A stretch of 64,000 nucleotides of DNA from Algoriphagus sp. NG3 (GCF_034119865.1 NZ_CP139421.1:5000501-5064500), one strand, 5' to 3'. Positions 44,264 through 54,400 are shown, counted from the stretch's first letter. A program made the numbers and translations. The notes: generated from the sequence alone by a model not told the origin.

Positions 44264-45652
44264 ATGAAGAAATTACTTGTTGTCACTTTACTGTTCTTGG
44301 CTTGTAATTCTGTTGGATATTCTCAAACTAAGGATAAAAAGCCCAATATTATTTTGATTTTTATAGATGATATGGGGTGGGCTGATTTGTCCTCTTTTGG
44401 AAATACGGACGCCCAAACACCGAATATTGACAAGATCGCCCGAGAGGGAATTTCCTTCGAGCAGTTTTACGTTAACTCACCGATTTGCTCTCCTTCCCGG
44501 GTGGCAATCTCCACCGGCACCTACCCGCAGCGCTGGAACATTTCTTCATACCTTGACAATAGAAAGCAAAATGAGGTAAGGGGTATAGCCAATTGGCTGG
44601 ATCCTTCAGCTCCCATGCTGGCTAGAAATCTGCAGCAAGCTGGGTATTCCACCGGCCATTTTGGCAAATGGCATATGGGTGGACAGCGGGATGTCGTGGA
44701 TGCACCGCCGATCACAGCCTATGGTTTTGATAAGTCCTTGACAAATTTTGAGGGGATGGGTCCCAAGCTATTGCCCATGACCAAAGATGAGACTGGAAAA
44801 ATAGGAAAGATCTGGGAGAATGCGGAGATTTTGGGTGAGGGGTATATTTGGATGCAGCGATCTGAAATCACCACGGGATTTGTGAATGCGGCACTTGATT
44901 TTATTTCCAAAGCAAGTGAAGAGGACCAACCATTTTATGTAAATCTTTGGCCTGATGATGTGCATAGTCCTTATTGGCCGCCTTTTGAAGAATATGGGTT
45001 GGCAAAGGAAGAAGGTAAAAGAGCGTTGTATTTGGCGGTTTTGGAAGCGATGGACCAGCAAATGGGAAAACTGTTTGAGTACATCCAGTCTGAGGAGAAA
45101 CTAAAGGAAAACACCTTGATTCTCTTTTGCTCTGACAATGGTCCTGAATTAGGAGCTGGAAGCGCAGGGGACTTGAAAGGGTATAAAACACACTTATACG
45201 ATGGAGGAATCAGGTCTTCGTTGATCGTGTGGGGTCCAGGTTTTATTGATCCAAGCGTAGCTGGAAGCCGCAACAAGGAGTCAGTATTTTCAGCCATTGA
45301 TTTTACTCCTTCGCTTTTAGCTTTTACAGAAAGCCCGGAAACCAGCATGACGGATGGAGAAAATGTCATGCAGACCATTCTTGGAAAGTCTAAGGCTTCA
45401 CGTCAAGCACCTATTTTTTACAGCCGTCCCCCTGACAGGAAGAACTATTATGGATTAGAAAACCTACCGGATCTTGCTGTTAGAGAAGGGGAATGGAAAC
45501 TGCTTTGTGACTACGACGGCGGACGTCCAGAACTTTATAATATGTCAAGAGATCCCGGGGAAACAAAAAACCTTGCTGATGAAAATCCTAAAATTGTCAA
45601 AAGACTTATGGACAAAGTCATTTCTTGGCATGCTGGTATGCCAAAGCTTTAG
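44264..45652 (+). CDS. S1-family sulfatase
   Basis: The protein has 462 residues and a short lipoprotein-like signal (LLFLAC at 9-14). Metal residues D35-D36 are in FIDDMGWADLS. The formylglycine site C75-S-P-S-R79 (CSPSR) is intact, so an aerobic or anaerobic maturase is needed. HFGKWHMGG and the C-terminal LFCSDNGPE complete the active site. It removes sulfate esters from polysaccharides or small molecules. It is not linked here to a sugar-uptake gene pair, so substrate assignment is open. Confidence 0.9.
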   Translation: MKKLLVVTLLFLACNSVGYSQTKDKKPNIILIFIDDMGWADLSSFGNTDAQTPNIDKIAREGISFEQFYVNSPICSPSRVAISTGTYPQRWNISSYLDNRKQNEVRGIANWLDPSAPMLARNLQQAGYSTGHFGKWHMGGQRDVVDAPPITAYGFDKSLTNFEGMGPKLLPMTKDETGKIGKIWENAEILGEGYIWMQRSEITTGFVNAALDFISKASEEDQPFYVNLWPDDVHSPYWPPFEEYGLAKEEGKRALYLAVLEAMDQQMGKLFEYIQSEEKLKENTLILFCSDNGPELGAGSAGDLKGYKTHLYDGGIRSSLIVWGPGFIDPSVAGSRNKESVFSAIDFTPSLLAFTESPETSMTDGENVMQTILGKSKASRQAPIFYSRPPDRKNYYGLENLPDLAVREGEWKLLCDYDGGRPELYNMSRDPGETKNLADENPKIVKRLMDKVISWHAGMPKL

Positions 45653-45714
45653 ATAAAATGTTTAGGCCTGCTGAACATTCCAGTTGTAGATCCAAAACTC
45701 TCCATTTTGACTGG

Positions 45715-46980
45715 TTAATCCATTTTCACCTCAAAACAATGCTGTCCATCAAAAGTATAGTTCACTTCGAATCCATACAATCTGCAAATGGCATGTACAA
45801 TCGCCAGTCCTAATCCTGTGCTGGAATTGTTGTTGGTTTCCTTTTGGAAGCGGTCAAAAATCTTTTTGGAATCCAATTCTTTTCTCTTTCCTGTGTTGCT
45901 GACTTGAAGGGAGTTTTCATTTAATTTTACTCGAACTTTTCCTCCTTCTAAATTATGGAAAATCGCATTCCGAAGCAGATTACTTACAAGGATTGAGGCC
46001 AAACTCTCATCCATTAGAAAGTAGAGTTTACCGGTTTCTTCTACAGTAACTTCTACATTTCGAAAGCCTGCGAAATCTTCCAGATCTTCTACGGACTGAT
46101 TTACAAGCATGGCAAAATCTACTTTAGCCAGCTCGTTAAACTGCCTATTCTCTATTTTCGAAAGCAAGAGCAATGATTTGTTTAAGCGGGTCAGGCGTTG
46201 GATGGTATGTAAAATTTGCCCTACATTTTCGGAATTTTCAGATCCAAGACTTTCTTTTTCCAGCATCAGTTCGAGTTTGTTGGAAATAATCGCCAAAGGA
46301 GTTTGAAGCTCATGAGATGCATTTTCAGTGAATTTCTTTTGGTTGGCATATGTTTCACGTGCATGAATGATAAGGGAATTGACAGCGAGCTCCAATTCTT
46401 TGAACTCTTTGGTGTCTCCTTTTACGACCGGAAGGGGGCTTTCCCTGTCAATACGAAATGCCTTTAAATCGCTTAGAAGGAGGTAAAATGGTTTCCAAAG
46501 TCTTTGAAGGACTACATTGTTGATTAAAACAATGCTTGCAACCAAAATGATATAAAGCCAGATGATCGAATAGAATAAGTCCTCGATCAGATCATCTTCC
46601 TCCACGGTGGAATTGAAAACCGTAAGCCGGTAATAATCCTCACCGTGCTTAAAAGCCGATGTCAACATGCGGACAGGCTCCAGATCGTCTTCATTTTGCA
46701 TATAGAGTAAAGTATCCGTAAAATAATCACGCATTCCCAATGCCTCTTTTTCATCGATTTTATGAATGGTAAAATTGCCCTCTTCGAAGTCTCTTTTCTC
46801 AAAAACCCGTTCGTCTTTTTCGGTACGCTTGATGATTAATAACTTATAATTGTCCAGTCCATCATCGATACTGTCGTGGATTTCGTCCAGCATATTGATG
46901 TAGAAAATTGCCGACCAGATAGTAACAATCAGAAAGATCGATACCGAAAGATATTTGATGGACTGGTTGAGGAGCTTCAC
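45715..46980 (-). CDS. Sensor histidine kinase
   Basis: This 421-residue kinase has membrane helices at about 9-30 and 138-158 with a 100-residue sensor between. HisKA has H223 in NASHELQTPLA, and the HATPase region includes GLGLAIVHAICR. It overlaps its response regulator gene by 4 bp (46977-46980). The sensor region resembles those of Bacteroidota kinases near PepSY or metal genes, but the ligand is unknown. Confidence 0.9.
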   Translation of the reverse strand: MKLLNQSIKYLSVSIFLIVTIWSAIFYINMLDEIHDSIDDGLDNYKLLIIKRTEKDERVFEKRDFEEGNFTIHKIDEKEALGMRDYFTDTLLYMQNEDDLEPVRMLTSAFKHGEDYYRLTVFNSTVEEDDLIEDLFYSIIWLYIILVASIVLINNVVLQRLWKPFYLLLSDLKAFRIDRESPLPVVKGDTKEFKELELAVNSLIIHARETYANQKKFTENASHELQTPLAIISNKLELMLEKESLGSENSENVGQILHTIQRLTRLNKSLLLLSKIENRQFNELAKVDFAMLVNQSVEDLEDFAGFRNVEVTVEETGKLYFLMDESLASILVSNLLRNAIFHNLEGGKVRVKLNENSLQVSNTGKRKELDSKKIFDRFQKETNNNSSTGLGLAIVHAICRLYGFEVNYTFDGQHCFEVKMD

Positions 46981-47654
46981 AGTTCGGTCAGTTTATAACC
47001 TACGCCATAGACCGACTGGATTTCAATCCCGGCATTGGAAGATTGGAGTTTCTTACGCAGGTTTTTGATCTGATAGTAGATAAAGTCAAAGTTGTCCGCT
47101 TGGTCTATGTGATCTCCCCAAACATGCTCTGCTAGGGCAGTTTTCGAAATCAGCCGATTCTTGTTAACCATGAAATAATTAAGGATATCAAACTCCTTTC
47201 TGTTCAATTCAAGTAGTACGTCTTCTACTTTAAATTCCCGCTCATTTAGGTCTAAAACTGTGTTTTTGACGATGATTTGATTGCTTCCGTTAAGGTTTTT
47301 TCTGCGAAACACGGCTTTAATCCGGGCATTGAGTTCGGCAATGTGAAAAGGCTTGGTGAGGTAATCATCCGCGCCCAAGTCAAGACCTGCAAGTTTATCG
47401 TCCAGAGAATCCTTTGCCGAGATAATGATTACATTTTCTTCACCGCCATTTTTCTTCAGTTCTGCCAAAATATCCATCCCACTTCCTCCGGGAAGCATAA
47501 TGTCCAGCAGGATGCAGTCGTATGTATACAGTGCTATTTTTTCCATTGCCGAATCAAAATCGGAGGCATGCTCCACCAAATAAAGCTCTTTTTCAAGGCT
47601 TTTGCGGATCACTTCTGCCAATTCAGGTTCGTCTTCAATCGCCAAAATTTTCAT
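46977..47654 (-). CDS. OmpR-family response regulator
   Basis: The 225-residue protein has a receiver with D51 in LLDIMLPG and a winged-helix output (LNRKEFDILNYFMVNKNRLI, then FDFIYYQIKNLRKKL). It pairs with the overlapping kinase gene. The A of its start codon is the first base of an 86-bp insertion (47654-47739), so the native leader has been pushed away from the coding region. Expression may therefore differ from close relatives. Confidence 0.92.
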   Translation of the reverse strand: MKILAIEDEPELAEVIRKSLEKELYLVEHASDFDSAMEKIALYTYDCILLDIMLPGGSGMDILAELKKNGGEENVIIISAKDSLDDKLAGLDLGADDYLTKPFHIAELNARIKAVFRRKNLNGSNQIIVKNTVLDLNEREFKVEDVLLELNRKEFDILNYFMVNKNRLISKTALAEHVWGDHIDQADNFDFIYYQIKNLRKKLQSSNAGIEIQSVYGVGYKLTEL

Positions 47655-47744
47655 GTGCTTATAATTGTTTTTTAGCGGTCACATGGAATCTCGCGCGGCG
47701 TATAATCATGGCTCTGTGTGTCGCTTGCGTCATGCTCGATTTCA
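47649..47744. mobile_element. 86-bp miniature insertion (copy 2) at the response regulator start
   Basis: The element spans 47654-47739, again from TGTG to GCTCGA, between TTTCA duplications (47649-47653 and 47740-47744). The head at 47664-47694 matches copy 1 at 30 of 31 bases, while the interior differs. Removing it would leave a TTTTATGAAAATTTT start region with the gene's ATG intact. Confidence 0.65.
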
Positions 47745-47871
47745 TAAAATCAAAAATAGGGAGCAATTCTGGAAAAATATGGGAATGTAGGGATTCATAA
47801 ACAATACGTTTAAATAGAGTTTTTTAAGCAAAGGAAATAGTCTAAAATTCAATAGATTAGATCTCCAACGT

Positions 47872-47933
47872 TTATCGATAATTTCCGTAAATTTGACTTA
47901 AACCATGTTCACTATGACTCTAATTATCGATAA
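47872..47933. promoter_or_regulatory. Two TTATCGATAA palindromes around the antitoxin promoter and start
   Basis: The perfect 10-bp palindrome TTATCGATAA occurs at 47872-47881 and at 47924-47933. The -7-like TAAATTTG (47888-47895) lies between. This layout fits autoregulation by an antitoxin or toxin-antitoxin complex. Confidence 0.45.
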
Positions 47934-48081
47934 ATCAAACGAAAAGAACATTTCAAAAATCCTTAAGGAGAGATTAAAGAAATCTTCCACAACCGGCAAT
48001 CTTGCTAAGCACTTCGGTAAACTTAAGCGTAACATTGACGGATTAGACTATCAGCTGGCAATAAGGGCAAATGAAGATTGA
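47914..48081 (+). CDS. Putative antitoxin of a PIN-domain module
   Basis: This 55-residue frame (MTLIIDKSNEKNISKILKER...) is basic and helical, and its stop overlaps the start of the PIN frame by 11 bp, a standard antitoxin-toxin layout. An in-frame ATG three codons upstream (47905) is possible but very close to the -7 box. I cannot assign the antitoxin family. The toxin gene that follows is frameshifted. Confidence 0.6.
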   Translation: MTLIIDKSNEKNISKILKERLKKSSTTGNLAKHFGKLKRNIDGLDYQLAIRANED

Positions 48082-48443
48082 TTTTATTGCCGATACAAAT
48101 TTTTTAATCTACCTCCACGAAGGTCAGAAAATAATAGAACCTTTTCTTGAATATGATTTTGGGATTTCCTTTGTTTCTGAAATTGAGCTTCTTGGGTTTA
48201 AAGGTATTTCGGAAGTAGAAGAAACCAAACTTAAAAACCTTCTTTCTGACTGACTGCTTTCAAGTAGAATGGAATATGAAGATAAAAGAACAAACGATTC
48301 AATTAAAGCGAAAGTATAGTCTAAAATTGCCTGACGCCATAATAGCATCTACATGTATTGTTCTGGAAATACCGTTGGTTACGGCAGATAGAGGCTTTAT
48401 TAAAATAACAGAACTAAACCTTATTTTACTTGAAATGTCATGA
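48071..48443 (+). pseudogene. PIN-domain toxin, frameshifted by a GACT duplication
   Basis: The first 60 codons encode a PIN start (IADTNFLIYLHEG, D8; then SEIELLGF). They stop at 48253 just after GACTGACT (48248-48255). Deleting one GACT gives a continuous frame to 48443 with the expected C-terminal residues LPDAIIASTC and LVTADRGFIKI, the last PIN acids. The toxin is probably inactive. Its end overlaps the ATG of the beta-lactamase-like gene (48440) by 4 bp. Confidence 0.8.
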
Positions 48444-49354
48444 CCTATATGTTGTCTCTTTCTTACAAATTCGTTTTTTTCAGTTCCCTTTTCCTTTTTT
48501 TCTCCTGTGAACAGAAATCTATTGTCAAGCAAGATTTACGTACCGCTCTTTTATCTCAAATAGATTCCATCCAAGGAAATGTGGCTGTAGCTTTTTATAA
48601 TTTATCAGATCCAACGGATAGCTTATTGATCAATGCCAATGAAGAGTTTCATGCTGCCAGTACGATGAAAGTGCCAGTGATGATCGAGCTTTTCAAGCAG
48701 CAAAAGGAAGGCAAACTTAATCTTGAGGACTCTATTTTGCTAAAGAATGAGTTCAAAAGTATAGTTGATAGCAGTCTTTACAGCATGCAGGTTACCATGG
48801 ATAGCGACAGCGTGATTTATAGTCAGATCGGTACTACCATCGCGCTAAAAGATCTGATGTATAATATGATCACGCTCAGTAGCAACTTGGCTACCAATGT
48901 GCTGATAGAATTGGTAGGGGCAAAAAACACTACTGCCACTATGCGAAACCTTGGTGCGGACAAAATCGAAGTATTGAGAGGAGTAGAGGACACCAAGGCA
49001 TATGAACTTGGCATGAGCAATACTACTACCGCTAAAGATCTGATGTTGATCATGAAGGCGATTGCCGAAAATACGGCGGGAACCAAAGAGAACTGCGACG
49101 AGATGGTTGCTATTATGAAGGAGCAAGAATTCAATTCCATTATTCCGTTTTTTCTTCCTGAAAACGTATCTGTAGCGCACAAAACGGGCTCGATTACCGG
49201 TGTTCATCATGACGCCGGGATAGTTTATCTACCGGATGGCCGCTCGTATGTGCTTGTACTGCTTTCCAAGAACCTATCCGACTACGACATGGCGACGGAA
49301 CAGTTGGCCGGATTGTCCAAGACAATTTATGATTATGTAGTAGGAGAAAAATAA
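48440..49354 (+). CDS. Class A beta-lactamase-like lipoprotein
   Basis: The product has 304 residues and an N-terminal lipoprotein signal (FLFFSC at 18-23). It has the class A motifs S74-T-M-K77, S147-S-N149, a Glu in GVEDTKAYEL (E183) and K248-T-G. Sequence around the omega loop is diverged from clinical enzymes, so antibiotic hydrolysis is uncertain; a cell-wall or ester role is possible. The start overlaps the stop of the broken PIN gene, so it may be read from the same transcript. Confidence 0.85.
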   Translation: MTYMLSLSYKFVFFSSLFLFFSCEQKSIVKQDLRTALLSQIDSIQGNVAVAFYNLSDPTDSLLINANEEFHAASTMKVPVMIELFKQQKEGKLNLEDSILLKNEFKSIVDSSLYSMQVTMDSDSVIYSQIGTTIALKDLMYNMITLSSNLATNVLIELVGAKNTTATMRNLGADKIEVLRGVEDTKAYELGMSNTTTAKDLMLIMKAIAENTAGTKENCDEMVAIMKEQEFNSIIPFFLPENVSVAHKTGSITGVHHDAGIVYLPDGRSYVLVLLSKNLSDYDMATEQLAGLSKTIYDYVVGEK

Positions 49355-49381
49355 TTTGAACACTTTTGAACCTATTTTTTC

Positions 49382-49392
49382 TAACGCTGTTA
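49382..49392. promoter_or_regulatory. TetR operator copy 1
   Basis: TAACGCTGTTA is a dyad 23 bp before the tetR ATG. It has the same core as the copies at 50023-50035 and 50157-50169. Confidence 0.6.
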
Positions 49393-49411
49393 AGTGATTT
49401 AATTCAGAGAA

Positions 49412-50002
49412 GTGATGGGAAGTAAGGAACGCATATCGAGACTAAAAGAAGAAACCAGAGGCAACATTCTTCGGGCAGCATTTGAGATTGTCAAAGAAGA
49501 AGGGTGGATAGGACTCAGTATGCGTAAGATTGCGGACCGGATAGAATACACTGCTCCTATTATCTATGAATATTTTACCAATAAGGAGGCAATTTTAAAT
49601 GAACTGGCCCGGATTGGATTTGAGGATTTGGATGAAGTATTGGAGGAGGCGCAAAAAGCCCATACTATTCCTGAGGAGCAATTAGAAGCCATGTGGATGG
49701 CATTTTGGGAATTTGGACTTCACAATAGAAAAATCTACCAGATTATGTTTGGTGTAGAGATGACCTGTTGTATTGGAATGGTGCCGGAATCCCAGTTGCC
49801 GTCCAGGAGATTTTGTCCAGTTATCTCCAAGCTGCTTTCTGAAAGAAACAGGGATGCCGGGATTTGTAGGCAGAAATACTTCAGTTTCTTTTCGGTGATT
49901 CACGGGCTGCTATCGATCAACTTGGTAGGTAAGGGCCTTACTGAAGAAATGAATAACCAGATCTTAAAAGATGCTATTGTAGGAATAATTAAAACAGTCT
50001 AA
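49412..50002 (+). CDS. TetR-family regulator of the RND efflux operon
   Basis: This 196-residue protein has an N-terminal HTH (ILRAAFEIVKEEGWIGLSMR, then KIADRIEYTAPIIYEYFTNK) and a ligand domain of about 140 residues. Three copies of its likely operator flank it: one before its own start and two before the efflux genes. It is therefore a likely local repressor of the adaptor-pump-channel operon that starts 256 bp downstream. Confidence 0.9.
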   Translation: MMGSKERISRLKEETRGNILRAAFEIVKEEGWIGLSMRKIADRIEYTAPIIYEYFTNKEAILNELARIGFEDLDEVLEEAQKAHTIPEEQLEAMWMAFWEFGLHNRKIYQIMFGVEMTCCIGMVPESQLPSRRFCPVISKLLSERNRDAGICRQKYFSFFSVIHGLLSINLVGKGLTEEMNNQILKDAIVGIIKTV

Positions 50003-50022
50003 AAAAATTTTTACCCAAATAT

Positions 50023-50035
50023 CTAACGCTGTTAG
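50023..50035. promoter_or_regulatory. TetR operator copy 2
   Basis: CTAACGCTGTTAG is a perfect 5-3-5 dyad in the region between tetR and the efflux adaptor gene. Confidence 0.65.
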
Positions 50036-50156
50036 TTTTCTTAATCGCCTTAGAATATTGGGAATATCAAACTTTATTCTTCAACAAATCCAGGATTGAT
50101 TTGATCACTTAAATCACCGGTTTGAGATAAAAATGATTCAACCCTAAACCTTTTAC

Positions 50157-50169
50157 TTAACGATGTTAA
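50157..50169. promoter_or_regulatory. TetR operator copy 3
   Basis: TTAACGATGTTAA is a perfect 5-3-5 dyad 89 bp before the adaptor ATG. It differs from the other two copies only at the central position and the outer bases. Confidence 0.6.
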
Positions 50170-50258
50170 ATAATATTACTATGTTATTTTCTCCCATGTA
50201 TATACTACGAAAATCAAATTACTCCAATGATTACCAGTACTTTAAAATCACTAAACCA

Positions 50259-51374
50259 ATGAAAAATTTTATCTTAAGCCTAGGTGCTCTTGTACTGCTG
50301 AATGCATGCAGTCCAGCACATTCCACTGATCAGGCAGCCACAGCTCCACCACAATTGCCTGTATATTTTATTCAAGAATCGAGCGCTGAGACTTCCTTGG
50401 AATATCCGGCCACCGTGGAAGGAACCGTGGATATTGAACTACGCCCGCAGGTAAGCGGAACACTTGAGCGGATCATGGTGGACGAGGGAGAATATGTGGA
50501 AAAGGGAAAACCCGTGTTTGCGATCAATGACCTGCCTTTTCGGGAAGCGCTTAATCACGCCATTGCCAATCTCCATGCTGCAGAAGCTGCAGTGGTGCAA
50601 AGCGAGCTCGAAGTGGCGAAGTATACACCTTTGGTGGAGAAAAAGGTAGTTTCCGAGTTTCAACTGAAAACCCTGGAAGCAAGCCGGCAACTTGCCCTAT
50701 CCAATCTGGAGCAGGCAAAAGCACAGGTAGAGTCCGCCAAAATCAATTTGAGCTATACGAAAATTCAGGCTCCGGTAAGCGGCTATATAGGCAGGTTGCC
50801 CAAGAAACAGGGCACGCTTGTCGGTCCGTCAGATCCTAGTCCGTTGACTACACTGTCTGATGTGCATGAAGTGCACGTGTATTTTGCTTTGGGAGAGACA
50901 GATTTTATACGATTTACAGACCGGTATGAAGGAGAGACTTTGACGGAGAAAATCAAAAATCTTCCTCCTGTCACATTGGTACTCGCCGATCATAGCAAGT
51001 ACTCGGAACCGGGAAGAGTGGATGTCGTAGACGGACAGTTTAATAAAAATACGGGTACAATCACCTTCAGAGCCACTTTTCCAAATGAGCGTGGCTTACT
51101 CCGATCCGGTAACACGGGTAGGATTGTGATCACCCATCCCCATATGAAGGCTATTCTGGTTCCCCAGCAATCGACCTTTGAAATTCAGGACAAAGTCTTT
51201 GTAGTAGTTGTAGATGACAAAAATCAAGTTGTCCGGAAACCAATCCAAGTAAGTGGGACCTCCGGAGATAATTATTTGGTGTCGGGCGGACTGAAAGCAG
51301 GTGACAGAATTGTACACAAAGGATTTGAAACGCTTCAGGATGGGGCAATCATCGCTCCGAGTAATCAGAAATAG
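50259..51374 (+). CDS. RND efflux periplasmic adaptor (AcrA/MexA type), lipoprotein
   Basis: The protein has 371 residues from the ATG at 50259. I choose it over 50163 because it opens with a lipoprotein signal (GALVLLNAC). The order is lipoyl half (SGTLERIMVDEGEYVEKGK), alpha-hairpin (about 85-160, VESAKINLSYTKIQAPVSGY), beta-barrel and membrane-proximal domain. It joins the AcrB-like pump to the TolC-like channel encoded next. The pump gene follows after 30 bp. Confidence 0.92.
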   Translation: MKNFILSLGALVLLNACSPAHSTDQAATAPPQLPVYFIQESSAETSLEYPATVEGTVDIELRPQVSGTLERIMVDEGEYVEKGKPVFAINDLPFREALNHAIANLHAAEAAVVQSELEVAKYTPLVEKKVVSEFQLKTLEASRQLALSNLEQAKAQVESAKINLSYTKIQAPVSGYIGRLPKKQGTLVGPSDPSPLTTLSDVHEVHVYFALGETDFIRFTDRYEGETLTEKIKNLPPVTLVLADHSKYSEPGRVDVVDGQFNKNTGTITFRATFPNERGLLRSGNTGRIVITHPHMKAILVPQQSTFEIQDKVFVVVVDDKNQVVRKPIQVSGTSGDNYLVSGGLKAGDRIVHKGFETLQDGAIIAPSNQK

Positions 51375-51404
51375 ATCCTTTTTAATCTTAAATAAACTAA
51401 ACCG

Positions 51405-54400
51405 ATGTTTCAAAAATTTATAGACAGGCCGGTATTGGCGTCTGTCATATCAATCCTATTGGTTATTCTCGGGGTTCTGGGGGTGTTCAAATTGCCCCTT
51501 CAGCAGTTCCCCGATATTGCCCCGCCTGCAGTGCAGGTAGTGGCCCTGTATCCGGGCGCCAACGCAGAAACACTGCTGAGGTCGGTAGCTCCTTCGCTAG
51601 AAGAATCCATCAACGGTGTGGAAGGAATGAGTCATATAAGCTCCACGGCCAGCAATGACGGCTCACTGGTCATCAAAGTGTACTTCGAGCTGGGTACCGA
51701 TCCTGACCAAGCTGCGGTGAACGTTCAAAACCGTGTGTCCCAAGCCACCAGCCAGCTGCCTGCCGAGGTGGTGCAGGCGGGAATCACCACATCCAAGCAA
51801 CAGAACAGTTTGCTGATGGTAGTATCCATGTTTTCCACGGACCCTGAAGCTTATGACCAGACTTTTCTGGCCAATTATGCACAGATCAATATTATTCCTG
51901 AGATCAAGAGGATCAAAGGAGTGGGTCAATCGATGATCTTCGGAGGCAATAAGGATTACTCCATGAGGGTATGGCTGAATCCCAGCCAGATGGCTGCCTA
52001 TAATCTTACTCCGGCAGAGGTGACCGCCGCCATACAGGATAAAAGTCTCGAAGCCGCTCCGGGTAAACTGGGAGAAAGCAGTGAAGTGGCTTTTGAGTAT
52101 GTGGTGAAGTACAAAGGGAAATTGAATAAACCCGAAGACTATGACAATATCGTGGTCAGAGCCAATCCTGACGGAACGGTTCTTAGACTGAAGGATGTAG
52201 CCAGAATAGAATTTGGAGCTTATTCCTATACGAACTTTACCAGGGTAGATGAAAAACAGGGAGTAAATATAGCTGCATTCCAGATAGCGGGATCCAACTC
52301 AAGTGAGATCCAAATTGCTATCAGTGAGTTGATGAAGAAGGCAGAAAAAGATTTTCCAGAGGGAGTGGGATACCTGATCCTTTATAACACCAAGGATTCT
52401 CTTGATCAGTCTATTTCTCAGGTGGTTACTACGTTGATAGAAGCATTTGTGCTGGTTTTTCTTGTAGTCTTTCTATTTCTTCAGGATTTTCGTTCTACGC
52501 TGATTCCGGCCATTGCAGTGCCGGTGGCAATCTTGGGTACATTCTTCTTTATGTTGCTTTTTGGCTTCTCCATCAACCTGCTCACGCTGTTTGCGCTGGT
52601 GTTGGCGATCGGGATTGTAGTGGATGATGCCATTGTTGTTGTAGAGGCTGTTCATTCCAAAATGGAACTCGAACATCTTTCTCCAAAAGCTGCCACGAGA
52701 AGTGCTATGGGTGAGATCACGGGTGCGATTATCTCCATTACCTTGGTGATGTCCTCGGTATTTCTTCCGGTAGGTTTTATGGAAGGCTCCACGGGAGTGT
52801 TTTATCAGCAATTTGCTTTTACCCTCGCGATAGCCATTATTATTTCAGCGATAAATGCACTTACGCTGAGCCCGGCTTTGGCGGCTTTGTTTCTTAAGGA
52901 CAAGCATCATGGAATTAATGGAAGTAAAAAACTAACCTTCAGCGAGAAGTTTTTCATAGGTTTTAATACAGGTTTTGAAAAACTCACCAATAATTACGTA
53001 GGTGGGATCCGGATGCTGATCCGTCGCAGATGGGTAGGCGTGACAGCACTGGCTCTCGTGACTGTGATTACTGTAGTATTGATAAGGATAACGCCTTCAG
53101 GTTTTATTCCTTCAGAAGATCAGGGTTTTATAGCAGTATCACTTGATTTGCCGGCAGGTGCATCTCTGGAGCGTACTACAGAGGTGATGAAAGAAGCGGA
53201 AATTGCACTCAGAGATATGGATTTTCACTCCTCGCTGAATGTGATGTCCGGGTTTAATATTCTTACGGAAGCCGCGAGCCCCTCTGCCGGTGTACTATTT
53301 ATCCTGCTCAAGCCGGTCAAAGAACGGGGAGAAATCAGCGACATCAATGAAATTATGGCAGTGGTAAATCAAGAATTCTCCAAAATCAAAGGAGCAAATT
53401 TCTTCGTATTTACATTTCCAACAGTGCCTGGATTTAGTAATGTGGATGGACTTGAACTTGTACTTCAGGATAGATCGGGAGGGGCACTGCAGAAATTCAG
53501 CGGGGTGAGTTCCGATTTCATGGGAAAACTTATGGGTAGAGAGGAAATCGGTTTTGCCTTTTCTTCCTTCAAGTCTGATTACCCCCAATACAATCTTGAA
53601 GTGGATGAGGTGAAAGCTGCTCAGCTTCAGGTAAGTGTTCGGGAAGTTCTCCAGACGCTTCAGGCATACTTTGGAAGTATGCAGGCATCAGATTTCAACC
53701 GATTTGGAAAATATTACCGGGTGATGATCCAAGCCGAAAAATCAGATCGGGTGGATGAATCTTCATTGGATGGAATCTTTGTCAAAAACAGTTTGGGAGA
53801 AAAGGTGCCGGTGAATACGCTGGCCAGGCTTGAGCGGGTATACGGACCTGAAACAGTTTCCAGATATAATCTCTTTAACTCTATCGGAATCAATGCCGTG
53901 GCCGCACCGGGTTTCAGTTCGGGAGACGCATTGCTTGCTGTTCAAGAAGTGGCCAAAGAGGAATTGCCGAATGGTTACGCGCTGGAATTTACGGGCATGA
54001 CCAAGGAGGAAATGAGCTCCGGAGGACAATCGCTGATCATCTTTATTCTCTCTCTTCTGTTTATTTACTTCTTGCTTTCTGCCCAGTACGAAAGCTACAT
54101 CCTTCCACTGGCTGTCATATTTTCGATACCGACCGGCGTTCTGGGGGTGTTCGTGGCAATAGGGTTGACAGGAATAGAGAATAATATCTACGTACAGGTG
54201 GCATTGGTCATGTTGATTGGTCTGTTGGCGAAAAACTCCATTCTGATCGTGGAATTTGCAGTGCAGCGCCGAAGAGCGGGCAGAAGCTTGATGGATGCAG
54301 CTCTGGAAGGCGCCCGGCTTCGGCTACGTCCTATTTTGATGACTTCACTGGCTTTTATTGCCGGACTTATCCCGATGATGTTTGCGAAGGGACCTTCCGC

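Noticed and set aside
50163..50258. N-terminal extension of the efflux adaptor
   Set aside because: It lies before the lipoprotein signal and just after an operator dyad, so the start at 50259 is more plausible.
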